Shown here in pieces: positions 33,512-42,354 of a stretch of 64,000 nucleotides of DNA. The translations under genes were made by a program, and so were the position numbers. The DNA is taken from positions 4,340,001 through 4,404,000 of the forward strand of contig CP170561.1 in the NCBI GenBank assembly GCA_042701975.1, in the 5' to 3' direction. The number at the start of each line of letters is the position of its first letter. Within the stretch, counting starts at the first letter, position 1. Source of the stretch: JAFALK01 sp042701975 (GTDB lineage Bacteria > Pseudomonadota > Gammaproteobacteria > Burkholderiales > Burkholderiaceae_C). The notes under the pieces are model-generated. The model had not been told where the DNA came from. It saw nothing but the letters and a program-made list of their open reading frames with translations, and searched no databases.

Positions 33512-35257
33512 TCAGGGAACGCGGATGGCCTTGGCCTTCTGCGTGGCATCGAAGACCAGCGTCTTGGGCCAGGCCGGCCAGTTCACGCCGAGCGCAGCGT
33601 CGTTGGGATCGCCCTTGCGGGCGAAGGCGCCGATCGATCGCATCATGGCGTCCGAGAGCGCGAGGCGGCCCGGCTCGTTGGCGCGCGTGAACATGAAGTT
33701 GGCCCACACCGAAGGTCCGAAGTTGCCGAAGGCAAAGGCCAAGTCGAAGGCGTGCGCGGCGCCGAAAATCTCATTGAACGGCGCCGGTTCCTGGTCCCAG
33801 TCGAAGCTGTAGTACCAGACGTTCTCTTGCTGGCTCTTCAGCGCATTGAGCACGCTGTCACGCAGCGGCTTGAACCAGAAGTTGTTGAGCATCGCCATGC
33901 GGGCGTTGAAGCCCGTGCCGGCCTTGTCCATCGGCAGGTAGGCGGCCGGGATCCAGTCCTCGAGCTTGGTCTTGGGCGCGGCGTTGGGGTCGTAGCTCAG
34001 GGCCATGCTGAAGGCCTGCTCGTCCGTCAGCAGCCGGCCGTTCACACCGCCCAGTGCGGGCGCCAGCGCCAGCAGGCCGGGGAACAGCTTGCCCTCGTCG
34101 CGGGTGTTGCCGGCCAGCACCGGCACCTTCAGGTACTGGCCCGCCTTGATGGCCGCGATCGGGCTCTTGGGCAGCACGGCGCCGTCGGGGATCGGGTTGG
34201 AGCCCGAAACGCCTGCGGCCTTCAGCCTGGTGAGCACCATCTTCAGCACCGCATCGGCGCTCTTGCCGCGCAGGTAACTGGCCATTTCATCAGGCTTGTG
34301 GGCGGCCACATAGGCCTGGGCTGTGGTGGCGTCCGTTGCCAGGCCATCGGCAATCAGGAAGCTGCCCAGCAGCAGGTTGGCCTGGGTCTCGAAGACGGAT
34401 GCGTCGTACAGCACCGGGAAGGCGCCCGGCGGGAGGTCCTCCGTGCGCGAGATGCCGCCGCTCATCGGCAGCACGCGGTGGACCAACTGCGGCTTGGCGT
34501 TGACCAGCGGCGGCGCCGTCATCAGCGCGTAGACATTCACCGCGCCGGCCGATTCGCCCATCAGCGTGACGCGGCCCGCGTCGCCGCCGAAATTGCCGAT
34601 GTTGCGGTTGATGAACTGCAGCGACTTGATCACGTCCAGCAGCGCGTAGTTGCCGGAGTCCTCGATCGGGTCACCCGTCTTGAGCGTCGGCGACTTGAAG
34701 AAGCCCAGCACGCCGAGCCGGTAGTTCACCGTCACCACCACGGCGTTGGCCGTCTTGGCCAGCATGGCGCCGTCGTAGACCGGGTCGGCCGTGTAGCCGG
34801 TGATGTTGCTGCCGCCGTGGACGAACACGATGACGGGCAACTTCTCGTTCGCGGCCGCCTTGGCCGGGCTCCAGATGTTCAGGAACAGGCAGTCTTCGGA
34901 TCCGACCGTCTGCTCCAGGCTGCTGCCGATGGTGGCGTCGTAGCGGTTGTTCAGGCCCGGGCCGTAGAGCCGGCCGGAAGACGCGCAGGCAGCGCCGAAC
35001 TGCTTGGCATCGCGCGGCGTGGTCCAGGCTTCGGCGTCCACTGGCGCCTTCCAGCGCAATGCGCCGACCGGCGGCCTGGCGAAGGGGACGCCCTTCCAGG
35101 AGTAGGTGCCGTTGCCGGCCGAATCATCGTTGCCGATGACCGTGCCGAGCGAAGTGCTGCGCTGCGCGGCCGATGTGGCGGCTGAGGCGCTGGCGGCTGA
35201 GAACGCCAGGCAGAGCAGCGCCGAAACGGCGCCCAGCCGGCTGAGAAGTCGTGGCAT
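33512..35257 (-). CDS. Secreted type-B carboxylesterase, copy A
   Basis: A 581-residue cholinesterase-like alpha/beta hydrolase. The start at 35257 is set by AGGAG five bases upstream and gives MPRLLSRLGAVSALLCLAFS with cleavage around ASA. Motifs: TYSWKGVPFARPPVGALRW (family start), SEDCLFLNIWSP, oxyanion FVHGGSN, nucleophile Ser236 in LMGESAGAVNVYAL, and catalytic His in GAAHAFDLAFAFGNFG. It should hydrolyse carboxylic esters in the periplasm or outside. Paralogue of the gene at 45747. Its promoter shares a box and spacing with that of the neighbouring tannase-family gene. Confidence 0.9.
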   Translation of the reverse strand: MPRLLSRLGAVSALLCLAFSAASASAATSAAQRSTSLGTVIGNDDSAGNGTYSWKGVPFARPPVGALRWKAPVDAEAWTTPRDAKQFGAACASSGRLYGPGLNNRYDATIGSSLEQTVGSEDCLFLNIWSPAKAAANEKLPVIVFVHGGSNITGYTADPVYDGAMLAKTANAVVVTVNYRLGVLGFFKSPTLKTGDPIEDSGNYALLDVIKSLQFINRNIGNFGGDAGRVTLMGESAGAVNVYALMTAPPLVNAKPQLVHRVLPMSGGISRTEDLPPGAFPVLYDASVFETQANLLLGSFLIADGLATDATTAQAYVAAHKPDEMASYLRGKSADAVLKMVLTRLKAAGVSGSNPIPDGAVLPKSPIAAIKAGQYLKVPVLAGNTRDEGKLFPGLLALAPALGGVNGRLLTDEQAFSMALSYDPNAAPKTKLEDWIPAAYLPMDKAGTGFNARMAMLNNFWFKPLRDSVLNALKSQQENVWYYSFDWDQEPAPFNEIFGAAHAFDLAFAFGNFGPSVWANFMFTRANEPGRLALSDAMMRSIGAFARKGDPNDAALGVNWPAWPKTLVFDATQKAKAIRVP

Positions 35258-35318
35258 GTTGTCTCCTGCCATTTGTGTTTTCGTAGATGCAGAGTTTTGG
35301 CTCCGCGCGCGGCCGGCT

Positions 35319-35382
35319 CAATGTAGAGGCCACATATCGGCGCGCCATTTGTGATGTGCGGCACTTCCACCGCAGAAACCCT
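35319..35382 (-). promoter_or_regulatory. Candidate activator-dependent promoter of carboxylesterase A
   Basis: Three elements match the tannase-A promoter (37102-37165) at the same spacing: CAATGTA at 35319-35325 (TACATTG on the minus strand, a possible -10), ATGTG at 35354-35358, and TCCACCGCAGAAACCCT at 35366-35382. An inverted repeat TGCGG/CCGCA overlaps the last box. With TACATT as -10, the box would be centred near -61, a usual class I activator position. No -35 is visible. Confidence 0.45.
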
Positions 35383-35470
35383 TGGTTATGTTTTCCCAGG
35401 CACGCCACCCAACAACCGGTGCCGGCAGCGCTGCGGCCTGGGCGGCCGCTGACACCGTGGTGCTACTTGC

Positions 35471-37069
35471 TCAGGGAGCGGCGCAAGTGAACGAAGCTGC
35501 CAGGTTGACGTCACCCTTGCCGCTGTACTTGGGCCATTGCGGGTAGTCGCACAGCGGGCGCGTGCGGCCGGGAACGCCGACCGTGTCGAGCACGACGGGC
35601 GCCTTGGGCTCGGCACCCTTCTCTGCCCAGTTCTCCAATGCCGTGAGCGAATCCCACGACGCGTTGAAGACCGTGCTGACGCCGTGCCCGAAGCCGGGCA
35701 CTTCGTAATAGCGCGCGAATCGGTGGACAGCCGGCGCGCCCATCTGGGCTTGCAGCCGCTGGTAGTACTCCTGCGTGGCGCGGGTGCTCACCAGGATGTC
35801 GTTGACGCCGTGCGCCATCAACAGCTTGCCGCCCTTGGAAGCAAAGGCCTTGAGATCGACCGGCGTGTCCAGCCTGACGCTCAGCTCGCTGATGCGCGGG
35901 CCGAAGGGGCCGGGGTTCTCGGGGTCGAGCGAGAGCGAATCGAAGTTGGCGTCGCGCGCCACCGAGAACTTCATCCACTGGTCCAGCAGCGGCCCGATGT
36001 AGGGCGCGGTGCGCGGCATCGGCTTGGCCGGCGCCGACCAGCCCAGCGCGAGGAAGGTCACGATGGTCTGCAGCTGCGAGGTGTTCGTCGCCATGCCCAG
36101 ATCGGCGCCCCAGACATTGGTGCCCGGGTAATGCGTCTCGCCGCTGGCCAGCGGGAAATTGAAGCGCGCCTCGGTGTTCATCACCTTCAGCGCCACGAGT
36201 TGCGCGTCGGACAGGCAGGTGTCGCCGCCCTCCCCGCCTTCGGGGCAACGCAGCACAGCCGGATCGAAGCGGGCATTGCAGGCCGACTGGTTGCTGATCA
36301 GCCCGTCCTTGGCGCCATCGAGTTCATCGCAGGCGGCCACCGCGGCATTGAAGAGCAGCGCGCGCTTGGCGGCGTTGGGATAGGCGCCCGGCTGCGCCAT
36401 CGCGCGGCTGATGCGCTGGCCCTGCAGCAGCGCTGCCACGTCGTTCCAGGCCGGATACCAGGCGATGGCGCCGTCCCAATCCTTGGGCCAGCGCGTGATG
36501 GCGGCGATCGACTCCCGTCCACCGGTCGAGCCGCCGGCGAAGTAGCTCTTGCGCAGCTTGCCTGCGCCGTAGTGAGCGCGGATCACAAACAGGGCGGCGT
36601 CGTGCGTCTTCTTGATGGCGTCGCCACCGAAGTTGTTCGCCGCTTCCTCATTGAGCGCGAAGGAGCCGTCCTGTGAGGCCAGCGCGTTCGCCTGGTGCCC
36701 CGAATCGCTGGCGAAGGTGGCGTAGCCGCGGCCCAGCGGGTTGGGCTGGTCGGACGGTCCGTTCGGCACATCGCCGGTGATGTTGGGAATGCTGCCGTTG
36801 AAGCCGCCACCGCCGAACATCAGCGCCTTGGCATTCCACTTCACGGGCAGCGCCACGCGGAACAGGATCACCGGTGCCGCAGGATCGACGGGCGCGATCT
36901 TGGCGTTGACCAGGCAGTACTCACCCGCCAGCTTGGGCGCCGTTCCCGAAGCGGCCACGGTTTCCGCCGAGGTGACGGCGGCACCGTGCGTCGGCAGGCC
37001 GATGGCAGCAGCGGGGATCTGCAGGCCCGTCAGCTGGGCGCAGGTGAGCAGCAAGGTGGTGGCGATCAT
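35471..37069 (-). CDS. Tannase/feruloyl-esterase-family hydrolase, copy A
   Basis: A 532-residue enzyme of the tannase family (PF07519), which includes tannases, feruloyl esterases and MHETase. Motifs: LMFGGGGFNGSIPN (oxyanion region), nucleophile Ser181 in YFAGGSTGGRES, LMAHGVNDILVS (catalytic Asp area) and YYEVPGFGHG (catalytic His). Several cysteines fit the family's disulfides. The N-terminus is odd: only MIATTLLLT precedes the first conserved Cys, where copy B has 36 residues with a full signal peptide, and no upstream in-frame start exists. Export may be lost or weak. Sits between the PucR-type regulator and the carboxylesterase. Confidence 0.85.
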   Translation of the reverse strand: MIATTLLLTCAQLTGLQIPAAAIGLPTHGAAVTSAETVAASGTAPKLAGEYCLVNAKIAPVDPAAPVILFRVALPVKWNAKALMFGGGGFNGSIPNITGDVPNGPSDQPNPLGRGYATFASDSGHQANALASQDGSFALNEEAANNFGGDAIKKTHDAALFVIRAHYGAGKLRKSYFAGGSTGGRESIAAITRWPKDWDGAIAWYPAWNDVAALLQGQRISRAMAQPGAYPNAAKRALLFNAAVAACDELDGAKDGLISNQSACNARFDPAVLRCPEGGEGGDTCLSDAQLVALKVMNTEARFNFPLASGETHYPGTNVWGADLGMATNTSQLQTIVTFLALGWSAPAKPMPRTAPYIGPLLDQWMKFSVARDANFDSLSLDPENPGPFGPRISELSVRLDTPVDLKAFASKGGKLLMAHGVNDILVSTRATQEYYQRLQAQMGAPAVHRFARYYEVPGFGHGVSTVFNASWDSLTALENWAEKGAEPKAPVVLDTVGVPGRTRPLCDYPQWPKYSGKGDVNLAASFTCAAP

Positions 37070-37101
37070 GGGCGCAGTCTGGACGGGGCCTCAGACGCCG
37101 C

Positions 37102-37165
37102 CAATGTATGCGCTTCACATGCGCCGATTGCGCTGAATGTGGCGGTTATCCACCGCAGAAACCCT
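37102..37165 (-). promoter_or_regulatory. Candidate activator-dependent promoter of tannase A
   Basis: The gap between the regulator stop and the tannase start holds CAATGTA (37102-37108), AATGTG (37136-37141) and TCCACCGCAGAAACCCT (37149-37165), the same order and distances as in front of carboxylesterase A. The TACATT on the minus strand is a possible -10, which would give a leader of about 27 bases. The last box touches the stop of the regulator gene. Confidence 0.45.
37103..37120. promoter_or_regulatory. TGT-N9-ACA inverted repeat, site 1
   Basis: AATGT-N9-ACAT-type site (TGT 37105-37107, ACA 37117-37119) just upstream of the tannase-A start. The same spacing recurs in three other regulatory gaps of the island (39271, 49767, 51883). 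Confidence 0.45.
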
Positions 37166-39150
37166 CAGCCGCGCAGGCTCCAGAGGCGCAGCGCCATCTG
37201 CACTTCCAGCGCGCGGCTGGCCTGGCCCCAGGCGCCGATCAGGCCTTCGATGGTGGTCAGGCGCTGGCGCATGGTGTTGACGTGGATCTCCAGGCGCTGC
37301 GCCGTGGTGCGCGCGTTCTGGTTGCAGTCGAAGTAGCACAGCAGCGTGGGCGTGAGCTCGGTGCCGCGGCGCTTGTCGTAGTCGATCAACGGGCCGATGG
37401 TGGCCTCGAAGAACTGCGTCAGGCTGGCCTGGTCGTGCGATTCGAACAGCGTGGAATACAGCGCCAGCTCGTTCTGCCCGACGATGCGCCCCTGCACGCC
37501 CAGGCGCGCCAGCACCGCCAGCGCGCGCTTGAGGCTGGCATGCAGGGCCGGGATCTCTGCCGCGCTGGACAGCGGCCGCGAGAGCACGCCGCGGCAGCTG
37601 GCACCCAGCTCGCGGCGCACGCAGTCGGCCACCGCCTGGCGCACCTCGGCCGCGCGGGTGGCACTGCAGATCACCACGACGTTGCCGTCCACCTCGTCGA
37701 CCAGCGTGCCCTCCATCGCGCTCAAGGCCCGCAAGCGGCGCGCGGCATAGCCCGCACTCGGCCCTTCGATGGAGGCCAGCAGCAGCGCCAGCGGGCGGCC
37801 CAGCTCAAGGCCGTAGCGCTCGGCGCTGTTGGCCAGCAGGGCCGGCTCGTCCTGACGCGGCGAGACCAGCGCGTGCACCAGCGTCGAGACGTTGCGGCTC
37901 CTGGTCGCTTCCACCCGTTCCTGCGAAAGCAGCACGATGCCGATCACACTAGAGCTGCGCTCGAAGGTGCGCACGGCCACTTCTTCCATCTGCCCGCGGT
38001 GGAAGAGCGCGATCGCGCCCAGCACGTCGTCGCCGCCGATGACCGGCATGACACGGCAGCATTCGCCGTCGACCTCGAAGGCCTGCACCGAACGGCCCAG
38101 CTGGCGGCTCTCGCGCAAGGCCGCCGCCAATGCGGCGCTCTGCGGGCCGAAGGCGGAATAGCTCTGTGCGTCACTGCCCTGGTAGCCGGAGGCCGTACCG
38201 CGGCTCAGCACCTGCGCGGCTTCGTCGAGCACGAGCAGGCAGCCGCCCAGCAGCTGCGCCACGGACTGGCACAGCGTGGCCAGCGCCGCGCCGCGTGCCA
38301 GCAGCGAGGTCATCTGCGCGTGGGCATCGGCCGCAGTCTGCACGCCACGCATGTGGTGCTCCAGCTCGGCGCGCGCTTGGTCGGCCTTGTCCAGCGCGGC
38401 GTTGGCACGCTCGAAATCGCGCGCGTTCTTCAGCGCCACGGCGCCGTGCGTGGCCAGCGTGCTCAGGATGGCGATGTTGTTGGCCGTGTGGGTGCGGTGA
38501 TAGCGATCGGCCGCGAAAAGCAAGCCCGTCACCTCGCCATCCCACACCAGCGGCACGCCCACCAAGGCGGCGATGCCGTCGGCGCGGAAGAATTCATCGA
38601 GCCGCGGATCGTGCTCGAAGCGCTTGTCGTTCAGGTAGTCAGGCGTGGTGAACGGCAGGCGCGTGGACATCACCTGCCCGGCCACGCCGAGGCGGCGCGG
38701 CATCACGCCCGAGGTCATCTGCGAGAGGGCGCCGTCGGCCACCAGCACATGGAAGCCATCGCGCTCGGGGTCGTAGACCGACAGCCAGGCCAGGTCCGAA
38801 CCGAGCAAGTTGCGCGCCCGGTTGACGATGGTGCGCAGCAGCTCGTTGAGGTCCAGGCGCGACGACAGGTCCTGCGCCGATTCGATGACGGCCAGCAGGC
38901 CGCGCTCGCGCTCGTGCTGCAGCTCCATGCGGTTGCGCACGCCCATGGCCATGCGCACGACCTCGACCAGCCCGGACTTGCCCGGAAAGGCCGGCATCGC
39001 CTCGACGGCGGCCGCGCGCTGGGCAAAGGTCTCGGCAGAAGCCCCTTGGTGCAGCAGCCGGACCAGCTCGCTGCTGACCGCGTCGGCCGTGCCGCTCTCG
39101 CCCGGATTCGTGCTCAGGCCCGCGCCCAGGCTTGTGATGTCTCGCTTCAT
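37165..39150 (-). CDS. GAF-domain / PucR-type transcriptional regulator, copy A
   Basis: A 661-residue regulator. A GAF domain spans about 95-250 (LLRTIVNRARNLLGSDLAWL; VAGQVMSTRLPF), then a coiled stretch, a second sensor-like region (ALATLCQSVAQLLGGCLLVL), a CdaR-like degenerate cyclase fold (VDGNVVVICSATRA) and the C-terminal PucR HTH: CYFDCNQNARTTAQRLEIHV followed by NTMRQRLTTIE. It likely activates the esterase genes when a small aromatic or acid ligand binds the GAF domain. Diverges from the SDR gene over 189 bp. Paralogue at 49846. Confidence 0.85.
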   Translation of the reverse strand: MKRDITSLGAGLSTNPGESGTADAVSSELVRLLHQGASAETFAQRAAAVEAMPAFPGKSGLVEVVRMAMGVRNRMELQHERERGLLAVIESAQDLSSRLDLNELLRTIVNRARNLLGSDLAWLSVYDPERDGFHVLVADGALSQMTSGVMPRRLGVAGQVMSTRLPFTTPDYLNDKRFEHDPRLDEFFRADGIAALVGVPLVWDGEVTGLLFAADRYHRTHTANNIAILSTLATHGAVALKNARDFERANAALDKADQARAELEHHMRGVQTAADAHAQMTSLLARGAALATLCQSVAQLLGGCLLVLDEAAQVLSRGTASGYQGSDAQSYSAFGPQSAALAAALRESRQLGRSVQAFEVDGECCRVMPVIGGDDVLGAIALFHRGQMEEVAVRTFERSSSVIGIVLLSQERVEATRSRNVSTLVHALVSPRQDEPALLANSAERYGLELGRPLALLLASIEGPSAGYAARRLRALSAMEGTLVDEVDGNVVVICSATRAAEVRQAVADCVRRELGASCRGVLSRPLSSAAEIPALHASLKRALAVLARLGVQGRIVGQNELALYSTLFESHDQASLTQFFEATIGPLIDYDKRRGTELTPTLLCYFDCNQNARTTAQRLEIHVNTMRQRLTTIEGLIGAWGQASRALEVQMALRLWSLRG

Positions 39151-39270
39151 TTTTCGGGCCCTGTGTGTGCTCAGGCCGTTGGTATGTTGTCAAGACTAGC
39201 AGAGGTGATTCAAGGCTCCTCCGGGAGAACCCGCAATTGCATAACCTTGCACACAAACTGACAGCGCCAA

Positions 39271-39287
39271 GTGTGCAGGCAGCACAT
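39271..39287. promoter_or_regulatory. TGT-N9-ACA inverted repeat, site 2 (perfect palindrome TGTGC-N5-GCACA)
   Basis: TGTGC (39272-39276) and GCACA (39282-39286) form a perfect dyad in the divergent gap between regulator A and the SDR/substrate-binding-protein operon, 54-68 bp before the SDR start. It is the best of the four island sites and a candidate binding site for a local regulator. Confidence 0.5.
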
Positions 39288-39339
39288 TGGGCGGCACCGG
39301 GGGCCTGAGGACACTGGCAGCACTTTCACGAGCATGCCC

Positions 39340-40131
39340 ATGTCCACGTTGAACCTCCTCCGGCCCCAACCCAACCTCCGCGCCCTCGTGACAGCGGGCG
39401 CCAGCGGCCTGGGCGCCGCGATTGCCCGGGCGCTGCACGAGTCCGGCGCGCGCGTGCACGTCTGCGACATCGACCGCTCGGCCCTGGACCGCCTGATGGC
39501 CGAAGCGCCGGGCATCACGACCAGCATGGCCGACGCCAGCGTGACGGCCGATGTGGACGCCGTCTTCGCCGACGTGCAGAACACGCTCGGCGGCCTGGAC
39601 GTGATGGTCAACAACGCCGGCATCGCCGGGCCCACCGGCGCCGTCGAGGACATCGATCCCGCCGACTGGGAGCGCACCATCGCCGTCAACCTCAACAGCC
39701 AGTTCTACTTTGCGCGCCGCGCGGTGCCGCTGCTCAAGCGCTCCACGGCCAATCCGGTGCTGATCGCCATGGGTTCGGTGGCCGGCCGGCTGGGCTACGC
39801 GCTACGCACGCCCTACGCCGCCAGCAAATGGGGTGTGGTGGGCCTGATGAAATCGCTGGCCATCGAGCTCGGCCCGATGGGCATCCGCGTCAACGCCATC
39901 CTGCCCGGCGCGGTGGACGGCGCGCGCATGGACGACGTGATCGCCACGCGCGCCGCAGCACTCGGCGTGCAGGCGGCCGAAGTGCGCGAGCAGTACCTGA
40001 ACAAGAGCTCGCTGCGCCGCATGGTCACGCCCGACGACGTGGCGGCGCTGGCGCTGTTCCTGTGCTCGCCCGCGGCGCGCAACATCTCCGGCCAGGCCAT
40101 CAGCATCGACGGCAATCTCGAGTACCTTTGA
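39340..40131 (+). CDS. SDR-family oxidoreductase, copy A
   Basis: A 263-residue classical SDR. The start at 39340 (MSTLNLLRPQPNLRALVTAG) aligns with the paralogue at 51969; an ATG two codons earlier is possible. Motifs: cofactor site TAGASGLGAAIA, NNAG at the end of beta-4, catalytic Ser in MGSVAGRLG and YAASK. CDIDRS after beta-2 suggests NAD rather than NADP. Ends SGQAISIDGNLEYL. It probably oxidises a hydroxyl group of an imported product. First gene of a plus-strand unit with the substrate-binding protein. Confidence 0.85.
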   Translation: MSTLNLLRPQPNLRALVTAGASGLGAAIARALHESGARVHVCDIDRSALDRLMAEAPGITTSMADASVTADVDAVFADVQNTLGGLDVMVNNAGIAGPTGAVEDIDPADWERTIAVNLNSQFYFARRAVPLLKRSTANPVLIAMGSVAGRLGYALRTPYAASKWGVVGLMKSLAIELGPMGIRVNAILPGAVDGARMDDVIATRAAALGVQAAEVREQYLNKSSLRRMVTPDDVAALALFLCSPAARNISGQAISIDGNLEYL

Positions 40132-40161
40132 GCCTCACAAGAAAACCACGGAGACAAATCC

Positions 40162-41400
40162 ATGATTGCTCACGCTCGCGCGCTTGTTCTCGCCGTCGCC
40201 CTCGCCGCCCCTTTTGCCGCCCACGCCGACCCGCTCAAGATCGCCGTGCTGGAAAGCCTCTCGGGGCCGCAGGCCGCCACCGGCCAGGCCTACCGCTCGG
40301 CCATCCGCTTCGGCATTGAGCGGATCAACGCCGCAGGCGGCTGGAACGGCCAGCCCGTGCAGCTGCTGGAGTACGACAACCAGGGCGGCCCGGCCGGCGC
40401 CTCGGACAAGCTCAAGGCCGCCGTTGCCGACGGCGTGCGCATCATCGTGCAGGGCAGCTCCTCCGCCATCGGCGGGCAGATCACGGAAGACGTGCGCAAG
40501 CACAACCTGCGCAACCCGGGCAAGGAGATCGTCTACATCAATGTGGGCGCCGAGGCCTCGGAGCTGACGGGCGAGAAGTGCAACTTCTATCACTTCCGTT
40601 TCGTCGGCAACGCGCAGCTGCGCACCAAGGCGCTGGTGCTGGCCATGAAGCAGGCCAAGGCGCTGGGCACCAAGGTCTACTCGATCAACCAGAACTACTC
40701 CTGGGGCCAGGACATGGAAAAGGCCATTGTCGAGATGGCGCCGCTGGGCGGCTACCAGGTCGTGGAAAAGACCCTGCACGACGTCAACAAGATCCAGGAC
40801 TTCTCGCCCTTCGTGGCCAAGATCAACGCCTCCGGTGCCGACACCGTCATGACGGGCAACTGGTCCAACGACCTGCTCCTGCTGATGAAGGCCACCAAGG
40901 CCGCGGGCCTGAAGGTGCGTTTCGGTACCGTCTATCTCGACCAGGCCGGCAACATCGCCAATGCGGGCGAGCAGGCGCTCGGCCACTTCGTCGTGCAGAC
41001 TTTCAATGCCGAAGCGGCTGGCGCCGAGGGCGAGCGCTTCGTGAACGACTACAAGGCCAAGACCGGCCACCTGCCCGTGGCGCCCGAGGCGACCGCCGTG
41101 TTCGCGCTCGACGCCGTGGGCGACGCGCTCAGGCGCACGCCGGCCGCCAACGGCGCGCTCAACGTCGTGGCGTTGGCCCGCAACCTGGAGACGGTCAAGC
41201 TCAACACACCGATGGGCGAGATGCGCATGCGCGCCGCCGACCACCAGGTGCTGCTGCCCGTGGCGGTGTCCACGGTCACCAAGGACGCCAAGTACAAGGC
41301 CGACGACACCGAGCTGGGCTTCAAGCCCGTCAGGCTCTTCACGGCCGACGAGGCCGCCAGCCCGGCGCAGGCCAGCTGCAAGATGCAGCGGCCGAACTGA
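40162..41400 (+). CDS. ABC transporter substrate-binding protein, branched-chain (LivK) type, copy A
   Basis: A 412-residue periplasmic binding protein with GGAG before the ATG and signal peptide ending AHA. The mature part begins DPLKIAVLESLSGPQAATGQ and contains INAAGGWNGQPVQLLEYDNQ, a type 1 periplasmic fold. Near-identical stretches occur in the paralogue at 52793, which precedes the LivHMGF genes; no permease accompanies copy A, so it may share the copy-B transporter. Ligand probably an acid released by the esterases rather than an amino acid. Confidence 0.9.
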   Translation: MIAHARALVLAVALAAPFAAHADPLKIAVLESLSGPQAATGQAYRSAIRFGIERINAAGGWNGQPVQLLEYDNQGGPAGASDKLKAAVADGVRIIVQGSSSAIGGQITEDVRKHNLRNPGKEIVYINVGAEASELTGEKCNFYHFRFVGNAQLRTKALVLAMKQAKALGTKVYSINQNYSWGQDMEKAIVEMAPLGGYQVVEKTLHDVNKIQDFSPFVAKINASGADTVMTGNWSNDLLLLMKATKAAGLKVRFGTVYLDQAGNIANAGEQALGHFVVQTFNAEAAGAEGERFVNDYKAKTGHLPVAPEATAVFALDAVGDALRRTPAANGALNVVALARNLETVKLNTPMGEMRMRAADHQVLLPVAVSTVTKDAKYKADDTELGFKPVRLFTADEAASPAQASCKMQRPN

Positions 41401-41442
41401 CGAATCGATCAGCCAATCAAACCAACGACAGAAAAGGATTCC

Positions 41443-42354
41443 ATGAGCAAGGCATTGCAGGGCCGCGTTGCCCTCGTCACGGGCGCGGGAGGCGGTCTCG
41501 GCCGCTGCCACGCCCTTGAGCTGGCACGCCACGGGGCACGCGTCGTCGTGACCGATCTCGACCGCGACGAAGGCGCCGCCGTGCGCAACGTGGTCGCCGA
41601 GATCCGCCAGCAAGGCGGCGAGGCCATCGGCCACCTGGGCGACGTGACCCGCAGCGCGGACATGGAAGACCTGGCCGCCACGGCGATGGCCGAATGGGGC
41701 CGCATCGACATCCTGATCAACAACGCCGGCATCCTGCGCGACAAGACCTTCGCCAAGATGACGCCCGACGAGTTCCGCCTCGTGCTGGACGTTCACGTGA
41801 TGGGCGCTGTGCACGCCACCAAAGCCGTGTGGGCGCAGATGCAGGAGCAGCAGTACGGCCGCATCGTGATGACGACCTCGTCGTCGGGCCTGTACGGCAA
41901 CTTCGGCCAGTCCAACTACGGCGCAGCGAAGATGGCCCTGGTCGGCTTCATGCAGACGCTGGCGCTCGAAGGCGCCAAGCGCAACATCCGCGTCAACTGC
42001 CTGGCGCCCAGCGCAGCCACCGGCATGACGGCCGGCGTGCTGCCGCCCGAGGCGCTGGCCCTCCTGAGCCCCGACGCGGTAAGCCCGGGACTGCTGGCCC
42101 TGGTGGCCGAGGACGCGCCGAGCCGCATGATCCTGCTGGCCGGCGCAGGCAGCTTCGAAGCCGCCCACATCACGATGACGCAGGGCGCGCATTTCGGCCA
42201 GGGCCCCGATGTGGCCGAGCGCCTGCGCGACGAGCTCGACACCGTGCGCTCACGCGCTCACGAGACGGTGCCCGGCTCGGGCTGGGAGCAGTACCAGCGC
42301 GAGCTGCAGAGCGCGCAGGCCCAAAGCGCCCAGGTCCCCGTCAGCGCGATGTGA
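41443..42354 (+). CDS. SDR, MFE2/17-beta-HSD4-like hydroxyacyl-CoA dehydrogenase type, copy A
   Basis: A 303-residue SDR preceded by AAGGA. Motifs: VTGAGGGLGRCHAL, DVTRSADM, NNAGILRDKTFAKM and the active site TTSSSGLYGNFGQSNYGAAK, all typical of the dehydrogenase part of multifunctional enzyme type 2, which oxidises (3R)-hydroxyacyl-CoA. The 50-residue C-terminal extension replaces the usual hydratase domain. Paralogue at 58660. Its 3' end overlaps the convergent 3-hydroxyacyl-CoA dehydrogenase gene by 14 bp. Substrate not known. Confidence 0.85.
   Translation: MSKALQGRVALVTGAGGGLGRCHALELARHGARVVVTDLDRDEGAAVRNVVAEIRQQGGEAIGHLGDVTRSADMEDLAATAMAEWGRIDILINNAGILRDKTFAKMTPDEFRLVLDVHVMGAVHATKAVWAQMQEQQYGRIVMTTSSSGLYGNFGQSNYGAAKMALVGFMQTLALEGAKRNIRVNCLAPSAATGMTAGVLPPEALALLSPDAVSPGLLALVAEDAPSRMILLAGAGSFEAAHITMTQGAHFGQGPDVAERLRDELDTVRSRAHETVPGSGWEQYQRELQSAQAQSAQVPVSAM

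Noticed and set aside
30422..35185. A plus-strand open frame of 1587 codons across the ligase, TonB receptor and carboxylesterase genes
   Set aside because: It is antisense to three genes with clear domain motifs. The predicted protein is low-complexity, rich in Arg, Gly, Val, His and Gln, and has no known motif; such frames are a by-product of high-GC codon use.
40135..42192. A minus-strand open frame of 685 codons opposite the binding protein and SDR genes
   Set aside because: Shadow of two well-supported plus-strand genes; composition is His/Gly/Val-rich without motifs.
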